From the NCBI GenBank assembly GCA_026713405.1, contig JAPOON010000222.1:1-5681 (forward strand): a stretch of DNA of 5,681 bases, in the 5' to 3' direction. This stretch comes from Gammaproteobacteria bacterium (lineage in GTDB: Bacteria > Pseudomonadota > Gammaproteobacteria > Pseudomonadales > Azotimanducaceae_A). The translations under genes and the position numbers were made by a program. Position 1 is the stretch's first letter. The number at the start of each line of letters is the position of its first letter. Of the stretch, positions 1 through 5,681 are shown piece by piece. The notes beneath the pieces were generated by a model. That model saw only the letters and a program-made list of their open reading frames with translations. It was not told the origin of the DNA and did not search any database.

Positions 1-12
1 CCATCCGTAACC

Positions 13-1092
13 ATGACCTACGAGCGAGACAACATCCGGCGGATGCAGGGTTACGTTTGGGGCGAACAGCCGACCGACGCGGATACCTGCAAGCTGAACA
101 CCAACGAAAACCCCTATCCGCCGAGCCCCGCGGTGCAGCGGGCGCTGGCGGAATTCGATGCGGAAACGTTGCGCACCTATCCGCGGCCGACGGCCGATCC
201 CCTGCGGGGCGCGCTGGCGGAACACCACGGGCTCGGGCGGGACAACGTGATCGTCACCAACGGCGGCGATGAAGGCCTGCGCCTGGCCATCACCACCTTC
301 GTGGAACCGGGCACGCCCCTGGGCACCGCCCCGCCGAGTTATTCCCTTTACCCGGTACTGGCGGAGATTCACGATGCGCCGCTGGCCGAGGCAGAACTCA
401 CCGGGGCGTGGATGCCGCCGCCGGATTTTGCCCGGCGCATGAACGCGGCCGGCGCCCGGCTCACCTGCCTGCCGAATCCGCACGCGCCGTCGGGCTGCCT
501 GTTCGACGCCGAAACCATCCTGAATCTGGCCGCGGACCTGGACGGCGTACTGCTGGTCGACGAAGCCTACGCCGACTTCGTCGACCCGGCGTTGGGATAC
601 GACGCGGTCAGCCTCCTGGAGAGCACCGACAACCTGCTGATCCTGCGGTCGTTCTCCAAGGGCTACAGCCTGGCCGGCCTGCGCCTCGGCTACGTGCTCG
701 GGCAACCCGGGCTGGTCGAGCCCATGGTCACCAAGACCCGGGACAGCTACAACGTCGACGAGTTCGGGCAGAGGCTGGGGCTGGCCGCCTTCCTGGACCG
801 GAACCACGCCGAAACCACCTGGGCAGCGGTGTGCGCCGCCCGGGAGCGCCTGGCCGGGGAACTGGCGAAGCTCGGGTTTTCCATGCCCCCGTCACAATCG
901 AATTTTCTGCTTGCGCAGGCGCCTCAAGAGTCTGCTTTGACTGCGCCGCAACTGTACCTGGCGCTCAAGGAGCGCGGCATTCTGGTGCGGTATTTCAATG
1001 CGCCGCGCCTGCAGGACAAGCTCCGCATCACCGTCGGCACGGAAGACCAGAACACCCGCCTCGTCGCTGCGCTCACCGCACTGTTAAGATGA
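13..1092 (+). CDS. hisC: Histidinol-phosphate aminotransferase (HisC), class I/II PLP-dependent
   Basis: The 359-residue protein has the normal length for HisC, a cytoplasmic PLP enzyme that converts imidazole acetol phosphate plus glutamate to histidinol phosphate in histidine synthesis. Visible fold-type I landmarks are TNENPYPPSP at 30-39 (HisC-type N-terminal substrate segment), RTYPRP at 54-59, NGGDE at 83-87 (usually NGSDE), NPHAPSG at 155-161, DEAY at 183-186, the PLP-lysine motif SFSKG with Lys216, GLRLGY with Arg224, and the C-terminal LRITVGT with Arg338, which binds the substrate carboxylate or phosphate side. The residue just before PSG is Ala158, where many aminotransferases have the Asn that contacts PLP; my recollection is that some HisC proteins carry Ala there. 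The frame stays open to the window edge, but ATG 13 fits the family N-terminus. No Shine-Dalgarno is visible in the 12 bases before it. A TAA in another frame at 8-10 could end an upstream gene and allow translational coupling. Other aminotransferases of the HisC/CobD group are a less likely alternative. Confidence 0.93.
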   Translation: MTYERDNIRRMQGYVWGEQPTDADTCKLNTNENPYPPSPAVQRALAEFDAETLRTYPRPTADPLRGALAEHHGLGRDNVIVTNGGDEGLRLAITTFVEPGTPLGTAPPSYSLYPVLAEIHDAPLAEAELTGAWMPPPDFARRMNAAGARLTCLPNPHAPSGCLFDAETILNLAADLDGVLLVDEAYADFVDPALGYDAVSLLESTDNLLILRSFSKGYSLAGLRLGYVLGQPGLVEPMVTKTRDSYNVDEFGQRLGLAAFLDRNHAETTWAAVCAARERLAGELAKLGFSMPPSQSNFLLAQAPQESALTAPQLYLALKERGILVRYFNAPRLQDKLRITVGTEDQNTRLVAALTALLR

Positions 1093-1098
1093 CCGCGC

Positions 1099-1857
1099 AT
1101 GTTCCCCCTGAGAGACGAAAACCCGCGCGTTCACACGCCCGTCGCCGTCATCGCGATCATCGTGCTGAACGGCCTGGTCTGGTTGTTCGTGCAGGGCCTG
1201 GGCGGCGGTTACGCGCTGGCTGAATCCCTGTGCCTCTACGGCCTGGTGCCGGGCGACCTGCTGGGCCACCTCGACACCGGCCACGCGATCCCTGTCGGCA
1301 ATAACCTGATGTGCCGGCTGGACGGCCCGAACCCCGAAACCGTGCTGACGTCCATGTTCATGCACGGCGGCTGGTTCCACATCCTGGGTAACATGTGGTT
1401 CCTGTGGGTGTTCGGCGACAACATCGAGGACGTCATGGGCCCGGTACGCTTCATCGTCTTCTACGTCCTGTGCGGCGCCGCCGCCGCATTCGCGCAGATT
1501 CTCACCGACCCCTCCAGCCCCATACCGATGGTGGGCGCCTCCGGCGCCATCGGCGGCGTGATGGGCGCGTATGCGCTCCTGTACCCGCGCGCCCACGTCC
1601 ACACGCTCATCTTCCTCGGCTTCTACATCACCACCATCGCCGTGCCAGCCATGTTCATGCTCGGCTACTGGTTTCTCATCCAGATCATCGGCGGCCTGCC
1701 GGGGCTCGGCTCATCCGGCGGCGGCGTCGCCTTCTGGGCACACATCGGCGGCTTCGTCGCCGGCCTCGTGCTGGTAAAACTCTTCAAGCGGGACGACTAC
1801 ATGCAGGCCCACCAGGCCCAGGCGCCCCGCCGCACCTCGAGACACCGCTGGTTCTGA
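1099..1857 (+). CDS. Rhomboid family intramembrane serine protease
   Basis: The 252-residue inner-membrane protein has a six-helix rhomboid core. Rhomboids cleave transmembrane substrates within the bilayer using a Ser-His dyad. The nucleophile is Ser148 in GASGAIGG (146-153), and the catalytic base is His215 in AHIGGFVAG (214-222). The HxxxN element that helps form the oxyanion hole is His94-Asn98 in HGGWFHILGN (89-98). Approximate membrane segments are 14-33, 93-112, 116-135, 145-161, 168-200 and 210-228. The loop between helices 1 and 2 carries the usual YGLVPGDL stretch and a soluble insert at about 56-82. The C-terminal tail from 230 is basic and polar. The gene begins 6 bases after hisC in the same frame, so the two are probably co-transcribed. 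The only purine-rich element upstream lies within the hisC stop region (AAGATGA, 1086-1092), which is a weak ribosome site. The physiological substrate cannot be told from sequence. It converges on the SopB-like gene with 20 bases between stops and no clear terminator. Confidence 0.93.
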   Translation: MFPLRDENPRVHTPVAVIAIIVLNGLVWLFVQGLGGGYALAESLCLYGLVPGDLLGHLDTGHAIPVGNNLMCRLDGPNPETVLTSMFMHGGWFHILGNMWFLWVFGDNIEDVMGPVRFIVFYVLCGAAAAFAQILTDPSSPIPMVGASGAIGGVMGAYALLYPRAHVHTLIFLGFYITTIAVPAMFMLGYWFLIQIIGGLPGLGSSGGGVAFWAHIGGFVAGLVLVKLFKRDDYMQAHQAQAPRRTSRHRWF

Positions 1858-1877
1858 ATTCCGGTGCAATCGCCGGG

Positions 1878-3740
1878 TCAATGAGGTTCGAAATCGCTGC
1901 GGACCCGGCCCCAGTCCGTCCCGTCGGGGTCGATCGGCGGCAGATGCCCGCCGTTGCCGTTGGCGACGGCGGCGAGGAATTTGACCTCGGCATCCAGTTT
2001 GCCGGTGAAGCGCGAACCACTTCTGCAGACGCTCACCGGTGTCCAGTCCATCAGGCAGGCGATTAGCGCCAGCCTGGCCGCGACCTGCCTGCACACCTCG
2101 TCGCTGACAGGCTGCTCCTCCGAATCGATCCAGACCGACTTGACCTGCTGCCCCGCCTCCTCCAGCGTGCGGGCAGTGATCTCGAGGCGGTGCATTGCTC
2201 TTTCGAGGCGATACATTTCGTTCGTGATGCGCGTTGGCCGCTTGCCAAACTGCAATGCGCCGGTGGGTTCCGCGCCCGGTCGCCGAGTCGTTCGCAAACG
2301 CTGCGCATCCAACCCGGCGAGGTCCAGGCGCAATTGCGCGACAAGAGCCGGAATGTGCCGGATCCGGGCCGCCGCCGCACCTCCCAGTTGCCGGTTCGAG
2401 GACGACCCGAGCAGGTCCTGCGCGGAAAGTTCGGATGATCCATCGGAAAACAGGTAACCCTCCTCGTGCCCCAGGCTGAATTGCGGAACGTCAACGGTTG
2501 CCAGGGCGGTTCGCGGCTCGCCATCCGGGCCGTTCACCTGCAATCTGACGACAGGCCCGACCCAGCTGTCGAATGCTTGTCGCTGACTCTCCAGCGATTC
2601 GGCGTCACAAGACATCGACAACGAAACCACCCCCAGGTGAAGGTGGACGGTTTCACCCTCAATGGCGCGGTGCAGCTTGCCCGGATCGGCAACCAGGGCG
2701 GCTGCAACCACTTCTTTCGTCATCTTGTAGCCGGCCGCGTGCCTGATCGTCTGCAAATACGGTGCCGCCTGCCAGCGGTTCTCCCTGATGTCCTTCAGAA
2801 ACCCATCGATGTCGCCGGCGCGGTGTGAATCGTCAATCGCATGCCAGCCGAGTTCCGCAACGTACAACTCCTCGATCAGTGCTCTCAGTTCCCTGTCGCC
2901 CAGGCTCGCCAAACGCAAACAGTCCAGATCCCGGGGCTCGATGTAGCCGTGGCGCAGCCCGGAATACAGCACCTCGCCATTCGCATCCGTAAGGACGGTC
3001 TGCTCGAGATCGGAGACATGGCTGTATCTCGCCGAAGAATCCGGGTCGGCGATCCGCTGCGCGGGATACCCCCCGGCAAGACGGCTCCCGAGCGCCACGC
3101 CCGGCACGATACGGCTCTCCACCACCATCGGAGTGCCCTGGCCGACCGGCAAGGTCGTCTGAATCGGCCGGATCGTGCTTTCCCATGGCATGTCATCCGA
3201 ATTGAAGGTGCGGCGCACGACGGCGAGACGACTCTGCGCCGCGTTGAGCGCCTGCCTGTCCGAAGCACTCCGGACCCCTTCCTCGCCCAGGCGCCGGAGC
3301 CTGTCGTCCCATTCATCCTCAAACGCCCAGAGGGTATTTCGAACCGACGAGATCAGGCTGGACAGAAGCCTCCACTCTTCGTCGTTCAGCAGGTTCTCCC
3401 GGGACTTCTTCAGCAGATCGTCCGCCTCCCGGACATCCGCCTCGACACCGGACACCATCCGGACAACCTCCGCCACCACCCTTGCAGCAACCGCCGCCGG
3501 GCCTGATCCGACACTCGAAACGCCCACCGTTCGGCAACGCAGTTCTTTCTCCGCCGCCCCGGCGCCCGGGCCGGTCAGCGGGGCTGTACCTTTCCGTAGT
3601 GCGGGCAGCACCGCGCCCGCCGGCGATTCGAACGCTTGCCGGTTGCCCGTGGCACCCCGCATCGACGCCGAGTCCGCGCCCGATTCGCCGGCATGGCGAA
3701 TCCGGATCGAGTCCTGTACTGCACCTGCTGCCAAACCCAT
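1878..3740 (-). CDS. SopB/SigD/IpgD-like phosphoinositide phosphatase homologue with degenerate active site (putative type III effector)
   Basis: SopB and IpgD are type III secreted effectors that dephosphorylate inositol phospholipids in host cells. In this 620-residue protein, segment 551-587 (RQVAARLALIA, then CRSGSRFTG at 572-580, then DAEVK at 583-587) matches, from memory, SopB's LAQRLAMLA, CKSGKDRTG and DSEIK without gaps. Upstream, VKSVW (533-537) and the block 366-447 (VSLSM; SQRQAFDSW; DVPQFSLGHEEG at 417-428; AQDLLG at 440-445) match the order of the rest of the domain, including the FNxGVNE motif. Differences: the Cys-X5-Arg arginine position is Phe578, with Arg577 one residue early; FNxGVNE reads FSLGHEE; and only 48 residues follow Cys572, against about 100 in SopB, so the C-terminal synaptojanin-like part is missing. 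Residues 1-95 are Ala/Gly/Ser-rich and have no Sec signal or membrane helix, which suits a type III secretion segment but does not prove it. Residues 96-180 look helical and charged. ATG 3740 is the longest ATG start; GGCGGG upstream is a weak ribosome site. No chaperone gene is adjacent. I infer a catalytically altered effector relative; family membership is likely, activity doubtful. Confidence 0.72.
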   Translation of the reverse strand: MGLAAGAVQDSIRIRHAGESGADSASMRGATGNRQAFESPAGAVLPALRKGTAPLTGPGAGAAEKELRCRTVGVSSVGSGPAAVAARVVAEVVRMVSGVEADVREADDLLKKSRENLLNDEEWRLLSSLISSVRNTLWAFEDEWDDRLRRLGEEGVRSASDRQALNAAQSRLAVVRRTFNSDDMPWESTIRPIQTTLPVGQGTPMVVESRIVPGVALGSRLAGGYPAQRIADPDSSARYSHVSDLEQTVLTDANGEVLYSGLRHGYIEPRDLDCLRLASLGDRELRALIEELYVAELGWHAIDDSHRAGDIDGFLKDIRENRWQAAPYLQTIRHAAGYKMTKEVVAAALVADPGKLHRAIEGETVHLHLGVVSLSMSCDAESLESQRQAFDSWVGPVVRLQVNGPDGEPRTALATVDVPQFSLGHEEGYLFSDGSSELSAQDLLGSSSNRQLGGAAAARIRHIPALVAQLRLDLAGLDAQRLRTTRRPGAEPTGALQFGKRPTRITNEMYRLERAMHRLEITARTLEEAGQQVKSVWIDSEEQPVSDEVCRQVAARLALIACLMDWTPVSVCRSGSRFTGKLDAEVKFLAAVANGNGGHLPPIDPDGTDWGRVRSDFEPH

Positions 3741-3969
3741 ACGTTCGACCCGCCAATTCTCCAGCCGTTGGACCCGCAGTCCGGCCGCAAGTTTCGTCTA
3801 CGGCCGATGCCCGCATGGGATGACGTCAACGAGACAGCCGGCGCAGCCATTGCCCGGCGTGGCGGCCGGACGCCACGAACAGCAGAGAAATCATCGCCGA
3901 ACAATCCTCGTTGCTTATCGCGGGGGCATGGGCCAATCTAGCGCTTCCGAGCACTGGGGAGGCAAAAAA
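3741..3969. promoter_or_regulatory. Divergent intergenic region between the SopB-like and LLM oxidoreductase genes
   Basis: This 229-base gap must hold the promoters of both outward-facing genes. I see a perfect 8-base palindrome TGACGTCA at 3821-3828, which could be an operator half or may be chance. There is a weak plus-strand promoter candidate: TTGCTT at 3911-3916, 17 bases, then CAATCT at 3934-3939; the second hexamer is poor. I find no RNA gene, insertion sequence or convincing protein gene. The minus-strand SopB-like frame stays open upstream to a TAG at 3798-3800 but contains no ATG, GTG or TTG start there. Confidence 0.35.
3956..3962 (+). promoter_or_regulatory. Strong Shine-Dalgarno that fixes a TTG start
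   Basis: GGGGAGG lies 7 bases before TTG 3970 (spacer C followed by six A). It is 19 bases before the next in-frame ATG at 3982 and downstream of the in-frame ATG at 3928, so it supports the TTG as the real start of the LLM oxidoreductase. Confidence 0.8.
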
Positions 3970-4875
3970 TTGTCGAATCGAATGCCGGCGGTCAGTCTTG
4001 CCGCAATTCCCGGGCGGAGGGAAAAGACCCTCCAGATCGCCGAAGACATCGAACAGCGGGGTTTCAAGGGTATCTACGGGCCGAGCCTGGGCGACAGCCT
4101 GTCGCTCTGCCTGGCCATTGCCTTGCGAACACGCCAGGTGCAGTTAGGCACGACGATCACGCCGATCTATACCAGGCACATCAACGACTTCGCCCAGACC
4201 GCCTCATTCATCCACGAGGTATCCGGCGGCCGCTTCCGGTTCGGCATCGGCGTCAGCCATGCGCCGGCCATGGACCGCCTGGGCGTCACCCAGGGAAAGC
4301 CGCTGGCCGACATCCGCAAGTTCGTGGAAGACCTGAAGGCCGTGCCCCGCGCCGGGCAGTTGCCGCCCATAGTGCTGGCGACGCTGCGCGACCGGATGAT
4401 CCGTCTCGCCGAGGAAATCGCGAACGGCATGGTGTTCGCCAACGGCGCGCGTTCCCACATGGCGGCCTCGCTGGCCAACCTGAGCGAGGAGGCGCGCACC
4501 GGAGAAGACTTCTTCATCGGCAACATGATTCCCACCTGCATCAGCGACGACGAGGCCGCGGCAATGGCCGTGAACCGGCGCACGCTCGCTTCCTACGCTT
4601 ACCTGCCCAACTACCGCAACTACTGGCGGCAGGCGGGTTACGAGGAGGAGATGGCCGCGGTGGAAGCGGCGCTGGCGGAGGGCCGCCACGACGATGTGGC
4701 AGCCTGCCTTTCCGACCGCTGGCTGGCCGACACCACCCTGTTCGGGTCCGCGAGCAAGGTGCGCGACGGCATCGAGGCCTGGTTCGACGCGGGCATCCGC
4801 ACGCCGATCATCGTTCCCTCGTCCGCCTCCGGCGGCCAGCTTCAGGCCCTGGAGGAGTTCTTTTCCATCTGGTAG
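3970..4875 (+). CDS. LLM class (luciferase-like) flavin-dependent oxidoreductase
   Basis: The protein of 301 residues (from TTG 3970) has the bacterial luciferase-like TIM-barrel fold, whose members use FMN or coenzyme F420 to oxidise or reduce diverse substrates in the cytoplasm. Family landmarks are the early strand and helix AIPGRREKTLQIAEDIE (12-28), LGTTITPIYTRH (59-70), EVSGGRFRFGIGVSH (83-97; the SGGR-F-GIG strand before the flavin-binding loop), LPPIVLATLRDRMIRLAEE (131-149), ANGMVFANG (151-159), and the C-terminal FGSASKVRDGIEAWFDAGI (258-276), typical of the last barrel helix. It is slightly shorter than many family members (around 330-350) because the variable insertion regions are compact. 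The frame extends far upstream of the gene, but that part is an antisense shadow of the SopB-like gene. ATG 3928 and ATG 3982 are alternative starts with worse ribosome-site spacing. It could be co-expressed with the sixA-like gene 98 bases downstream. Cofactor and substrate cannot be decided from this sequence. Confidence 0.88.
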   Translation: MSNRMPAVSLAAIPGRREKTLQIAEDIEQRGFKGIYGPSLGDSLSLCLAIALRTRQVQLGTTITPIYTRHINDFAQTASFIHEVSGGRFRFGIGVSHAPAMDRLGVTQGKPLADIRKFVEDLKAVPRAGQLPPIVLATLRDRMIRLAEEIANGMVFANGARSHMAASLANLSEEARTGEDFFIGNMIPTCISDDEAAAMAVNRRTLASYAYLPNYRNYWRQAGYEEEMAAVEAALAEGRHDDVAACLSDRWLADTTLFGSASKVRDGIEAWFDAGIRTPIIVPSSASGGQLQALEEFFSIW

Positions 4876-4897
4876 CGGCCGGCGCTTCGATGTTCCA

Positions 4898-4932
4898 GCC
4901 TGGCCCCAGGCAGCCACCGGGTGCGAACCCGG
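4898..4932 (+). other. Two tandem small stem-loops in the LLM-sixA gap
   Basis: In the 98-base gap, GCCTG (4898-4902) pairs with CAGGC (4907-4911) around the loop GCCC. Then CCGGGT (4917-4922) pairs with ACCCGG (4927-4932) around the loop GCGA, a GNRA tetraloop. No T-run follows either hairpin, so they do not make a standard intrinsic terminator; they could be RNA-processing or stabilising hairpins, or chance in GC-rich DNA. Confidence 0.4.
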
Positions 4933-4958
4933 CTCGTCCGACAATCGATGTCCGCGTC

Positions 4959-4964
4959 GGGGAG
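4959..4964 (+). promoter_or_regulatory. Shine-Dalgarno supporting a GTG start
   Basis: GGGGAG sits 9 bases before GTG 4974. This supports the GTG as the start of the sixA-like gene, which gives the canonical family N-terminus MRLWLIRHAK. Confidence 0.75.
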
Positions 4965-4973
4965 AACTGAACC

Positions 4974-5465
4974 GTGCGCCTCTGGCTGATTCGCCACGCC
5001 AAGTCATCCTGGGCCGACCGGAGCCTGCGCGACTTCGACCGGCCCCTGAACGGCCGCGGCCGCCGGGACGGCCCAAGGATGCAGGACTGGTTGCGAAGCC
5101 AGGCGTTCGGGCCATCGTGGATCTGGACCAGCGATGCCGACCGGGCGCTGGCGACCGCCGAATTCGTCCAGGGCGCCTTCCCGGATGCCCAACTTGCTTT
5201 GGACCACAGGCTCTACGGCGCCTGGCCCGAGACGATCCTCGATGTGGTCAGGGAAACACCTGACGGTGTCGACTCCATGGCCGTGGTCGCCCACAACCCC
5301 GGCATGACCGACTGCATCAACCTGCTCGCGGGTGAGCGGGTCATCGACAACCTTCCTACTTTCGGCGTCTCACGCCTGCAATGGTTCGGCGGCCTGGACA
5401 GGCTGGAGTTCGGCCAGGGCATCCTGGAACTGCTCATGGCCCCGAAGCTGCTGGCGCGGGACTGA
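4974..5465 (+). CDS. sixA: SixA-type histidine phosphatase (phosphohistidine phosphatase family)
   Basis: The 163-residue protein has the length of SixA, a small cytoplasmic member of the histidine phosphatase superfamily that removes phosphate from phosphohistidine residues; E. coli SixA acts on phosphotransfer proteins. The N-terminus MRLWLIRHAKSSW contains the catalytic RH pair, Arg7-His8, where His8 is the phospho-acceptor. DFDRPLNGRGRRD (20-32) is the family-typical follow-on. SDADRALATA (53-62) carries the second phosphate-binding Arg57, and VAHNPG (105-110) carries the second catalytic His107. There is no signal peptide or membrane helix, and all core residues are present. The start is GTG 4974 with a good Shine-Dalgarno. 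The gene follows the LLM oxidoreductase by 98 bases, and its last 32 bases overlap the 3' end of the convergent gene on the other strand. The phosphoprotein target is unknown; related subfamilies may act on small phosphoesters instead. Confidence 0.9.
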   Translation: MRLWLIRHAKSSWADRSLRDFDRPLNGRGRRDGPRMQDWLRSQAFGPSWIWTSDADRALATAEFVQGAFPDAQLALDHRLYGAWPETILDVVRETPDGVDSMAVVAHNPGMTDCINLLAGERVIDNLPTFGVSRLQWFGGLDRLEFGQGILELLMAPKLLARD

Positions 5466-5681
5466 CCCGCTCAATGTTGGGAAAGAGTTCGTTTGCGGGG
5501 CTTCCCTTGACAATCCGGCAAACAAAGAAAGCGTCCCAGAGGTCGTCCGGCACCACCCGAACCGCCCGGACCAGGCGGGCATCGCAAGCCTGCCCTCGCC
5601 ACTCGATGACGCCCTCGCGTTGCGGCACGCCGGGACAATCCACCGGCTCCCGGGCGGCGCCGGGGTCGGGGTTCAGCAGCC
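5434..5681 (-). CDS. C-terminal part of an unrecognised protein, truncated by the window edge
   Basis: An open minus-strand frame enters from the right edge and ends at a TGA at 5434-5436, giving about 81 visible C-terminal residues. I judge it real because nearly every codon ends in G or C, as in the neighbouring genes, while plus-strand frames here contain several stops. A GTG at 5641-5643 could be a start, but the frame continues to the edge in the same style, so the gene probably begins outside the window. Visible content is a mixed hydrophobic and charged sequence with REGVIEWRGQ, ARLVRAVRVV and PDDLWDAFFVCRIVKG, two strand-like stretches around a DDLWD turn. It ends in a Pro/Ala-rich tail encoded by the segment that overlaps sixA antisense. 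I do not recognise the family and assign no function. Confidence 0.6.
   Translation of the reverse strand, partial: LLNPDPGAAREPVDCPGVPQREGVIEWRGQACDARLVRAVRVVPDDLWDAFFVCRIVKGSPANELFPNIERVSPAPAASGP

Noticed and set aside
1..12. Possible 3' end of an upstream gene (TAA at 8-10)
   Set aside because: Only ten bases are visible; the coding state cannot be judged, though coupling to hisC would be plausible.
1395..2066. Plus-strand and minus-strand open frames across the rhomboid gene
   Set aside because: Arg/Pro/His-rich translations typical of out-of-frame GC-rich DNA; the rhomboid frame has clear catalytic motifs.
3693..3941. Small plus-strand ORF with a CTCC-containing stretch, overlapping the SopB-like 5' end
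   Set aside because: No ribosome site, mixed third-position bias, no recognisable family, and it overlaps both the antisense gene and the LLM start region.
3175..3969. Long upstream extension of the LLM oxidoreductase reading frame
   Set aside because: The extension is Ser/Arg/Pro-rich shadow sequence antisense to the SopB-like gene; the family N-terminus and a strong Shine-Dalgarno place the start at 3970.
4917..4940. Possible tRNA T-arm (GTGCGAACCC)
   Set aside because: The loop is 6 bases, not 7, and no acceptor, D or anticodon arm can be found around it.
4204..5115. 303-codon minus-strand open frame across the LLM and sixA-like genes
   Set aside because: Gly/Arg-rich shadow of two well-supported plus-strand genes with no recognisable domain.
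1..5681. CRISPR array, insertion sequence, long direct or inverted repeats, rRNA
   Set aside because: I saw none on reading the window through; the sequence is almost entirely protein-coding.

Overview
The window is GC-rich and densely coding, and its genes show strong GC bias at third codon positions. It looks like a piece of a proteobacterial chromosome, most likely gammaproteobacterial. That placement rests on overall gene character (HisC and SixA types, Shine-Dalgarno use, GTG/TTG starts), not on a marker gene, so it is tentative.

Layout, left to right. A complete histidinol-phosphate aminotransferase gene (hisC, 13-1092, +) is followed after 6 bases by a rhomboid intramembrane serine protease (1099-1857, +). 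Facing it is a long minus-strand gene (1878-3740) whose protein I identify as a divergent relative of the SopB/SigD/IpgD phosphoinositide phosphatases, which are type III secreted effectors. A 229-base divergent intergenic region (3741-3969) separates it from a luciferase-like (LLM class) flavin-dependent oxidoreductase (3970-4875, +), which starts at a TTG behind a strong Shine-Dalgarno. Next, after two small hairpins, comes a SixA-type histidine phosphatase (4974-5465, +, GTG start). The right edge holds the 3' part of an unrecognised minus-strand gene that overlaps the sixA 3' end by 32 bases.

Four of the genes are ordinary housekeeping or accessory metabolism. The exception is the SopB-like gene. 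Its C-terminal region lines up residue by residue with the catalytic-motif region of SopB, but the Cys-X5-Arg arginine position is Phe578. The FNxGVNE-type upstream motif is also altered, and the roughly 50 residues that follow in SopB are absent. The reading frame is nevertheless open for 620 codons. This suggests either a pseudophosphatase or rewired effector, or a recently inactivated one, in a bacterium that interacts with eukaryotic cells. No type III apparatus or effector chaperone is in the window, so it is an orphan gene among housekeeping genes, possibly acquired horizontally.
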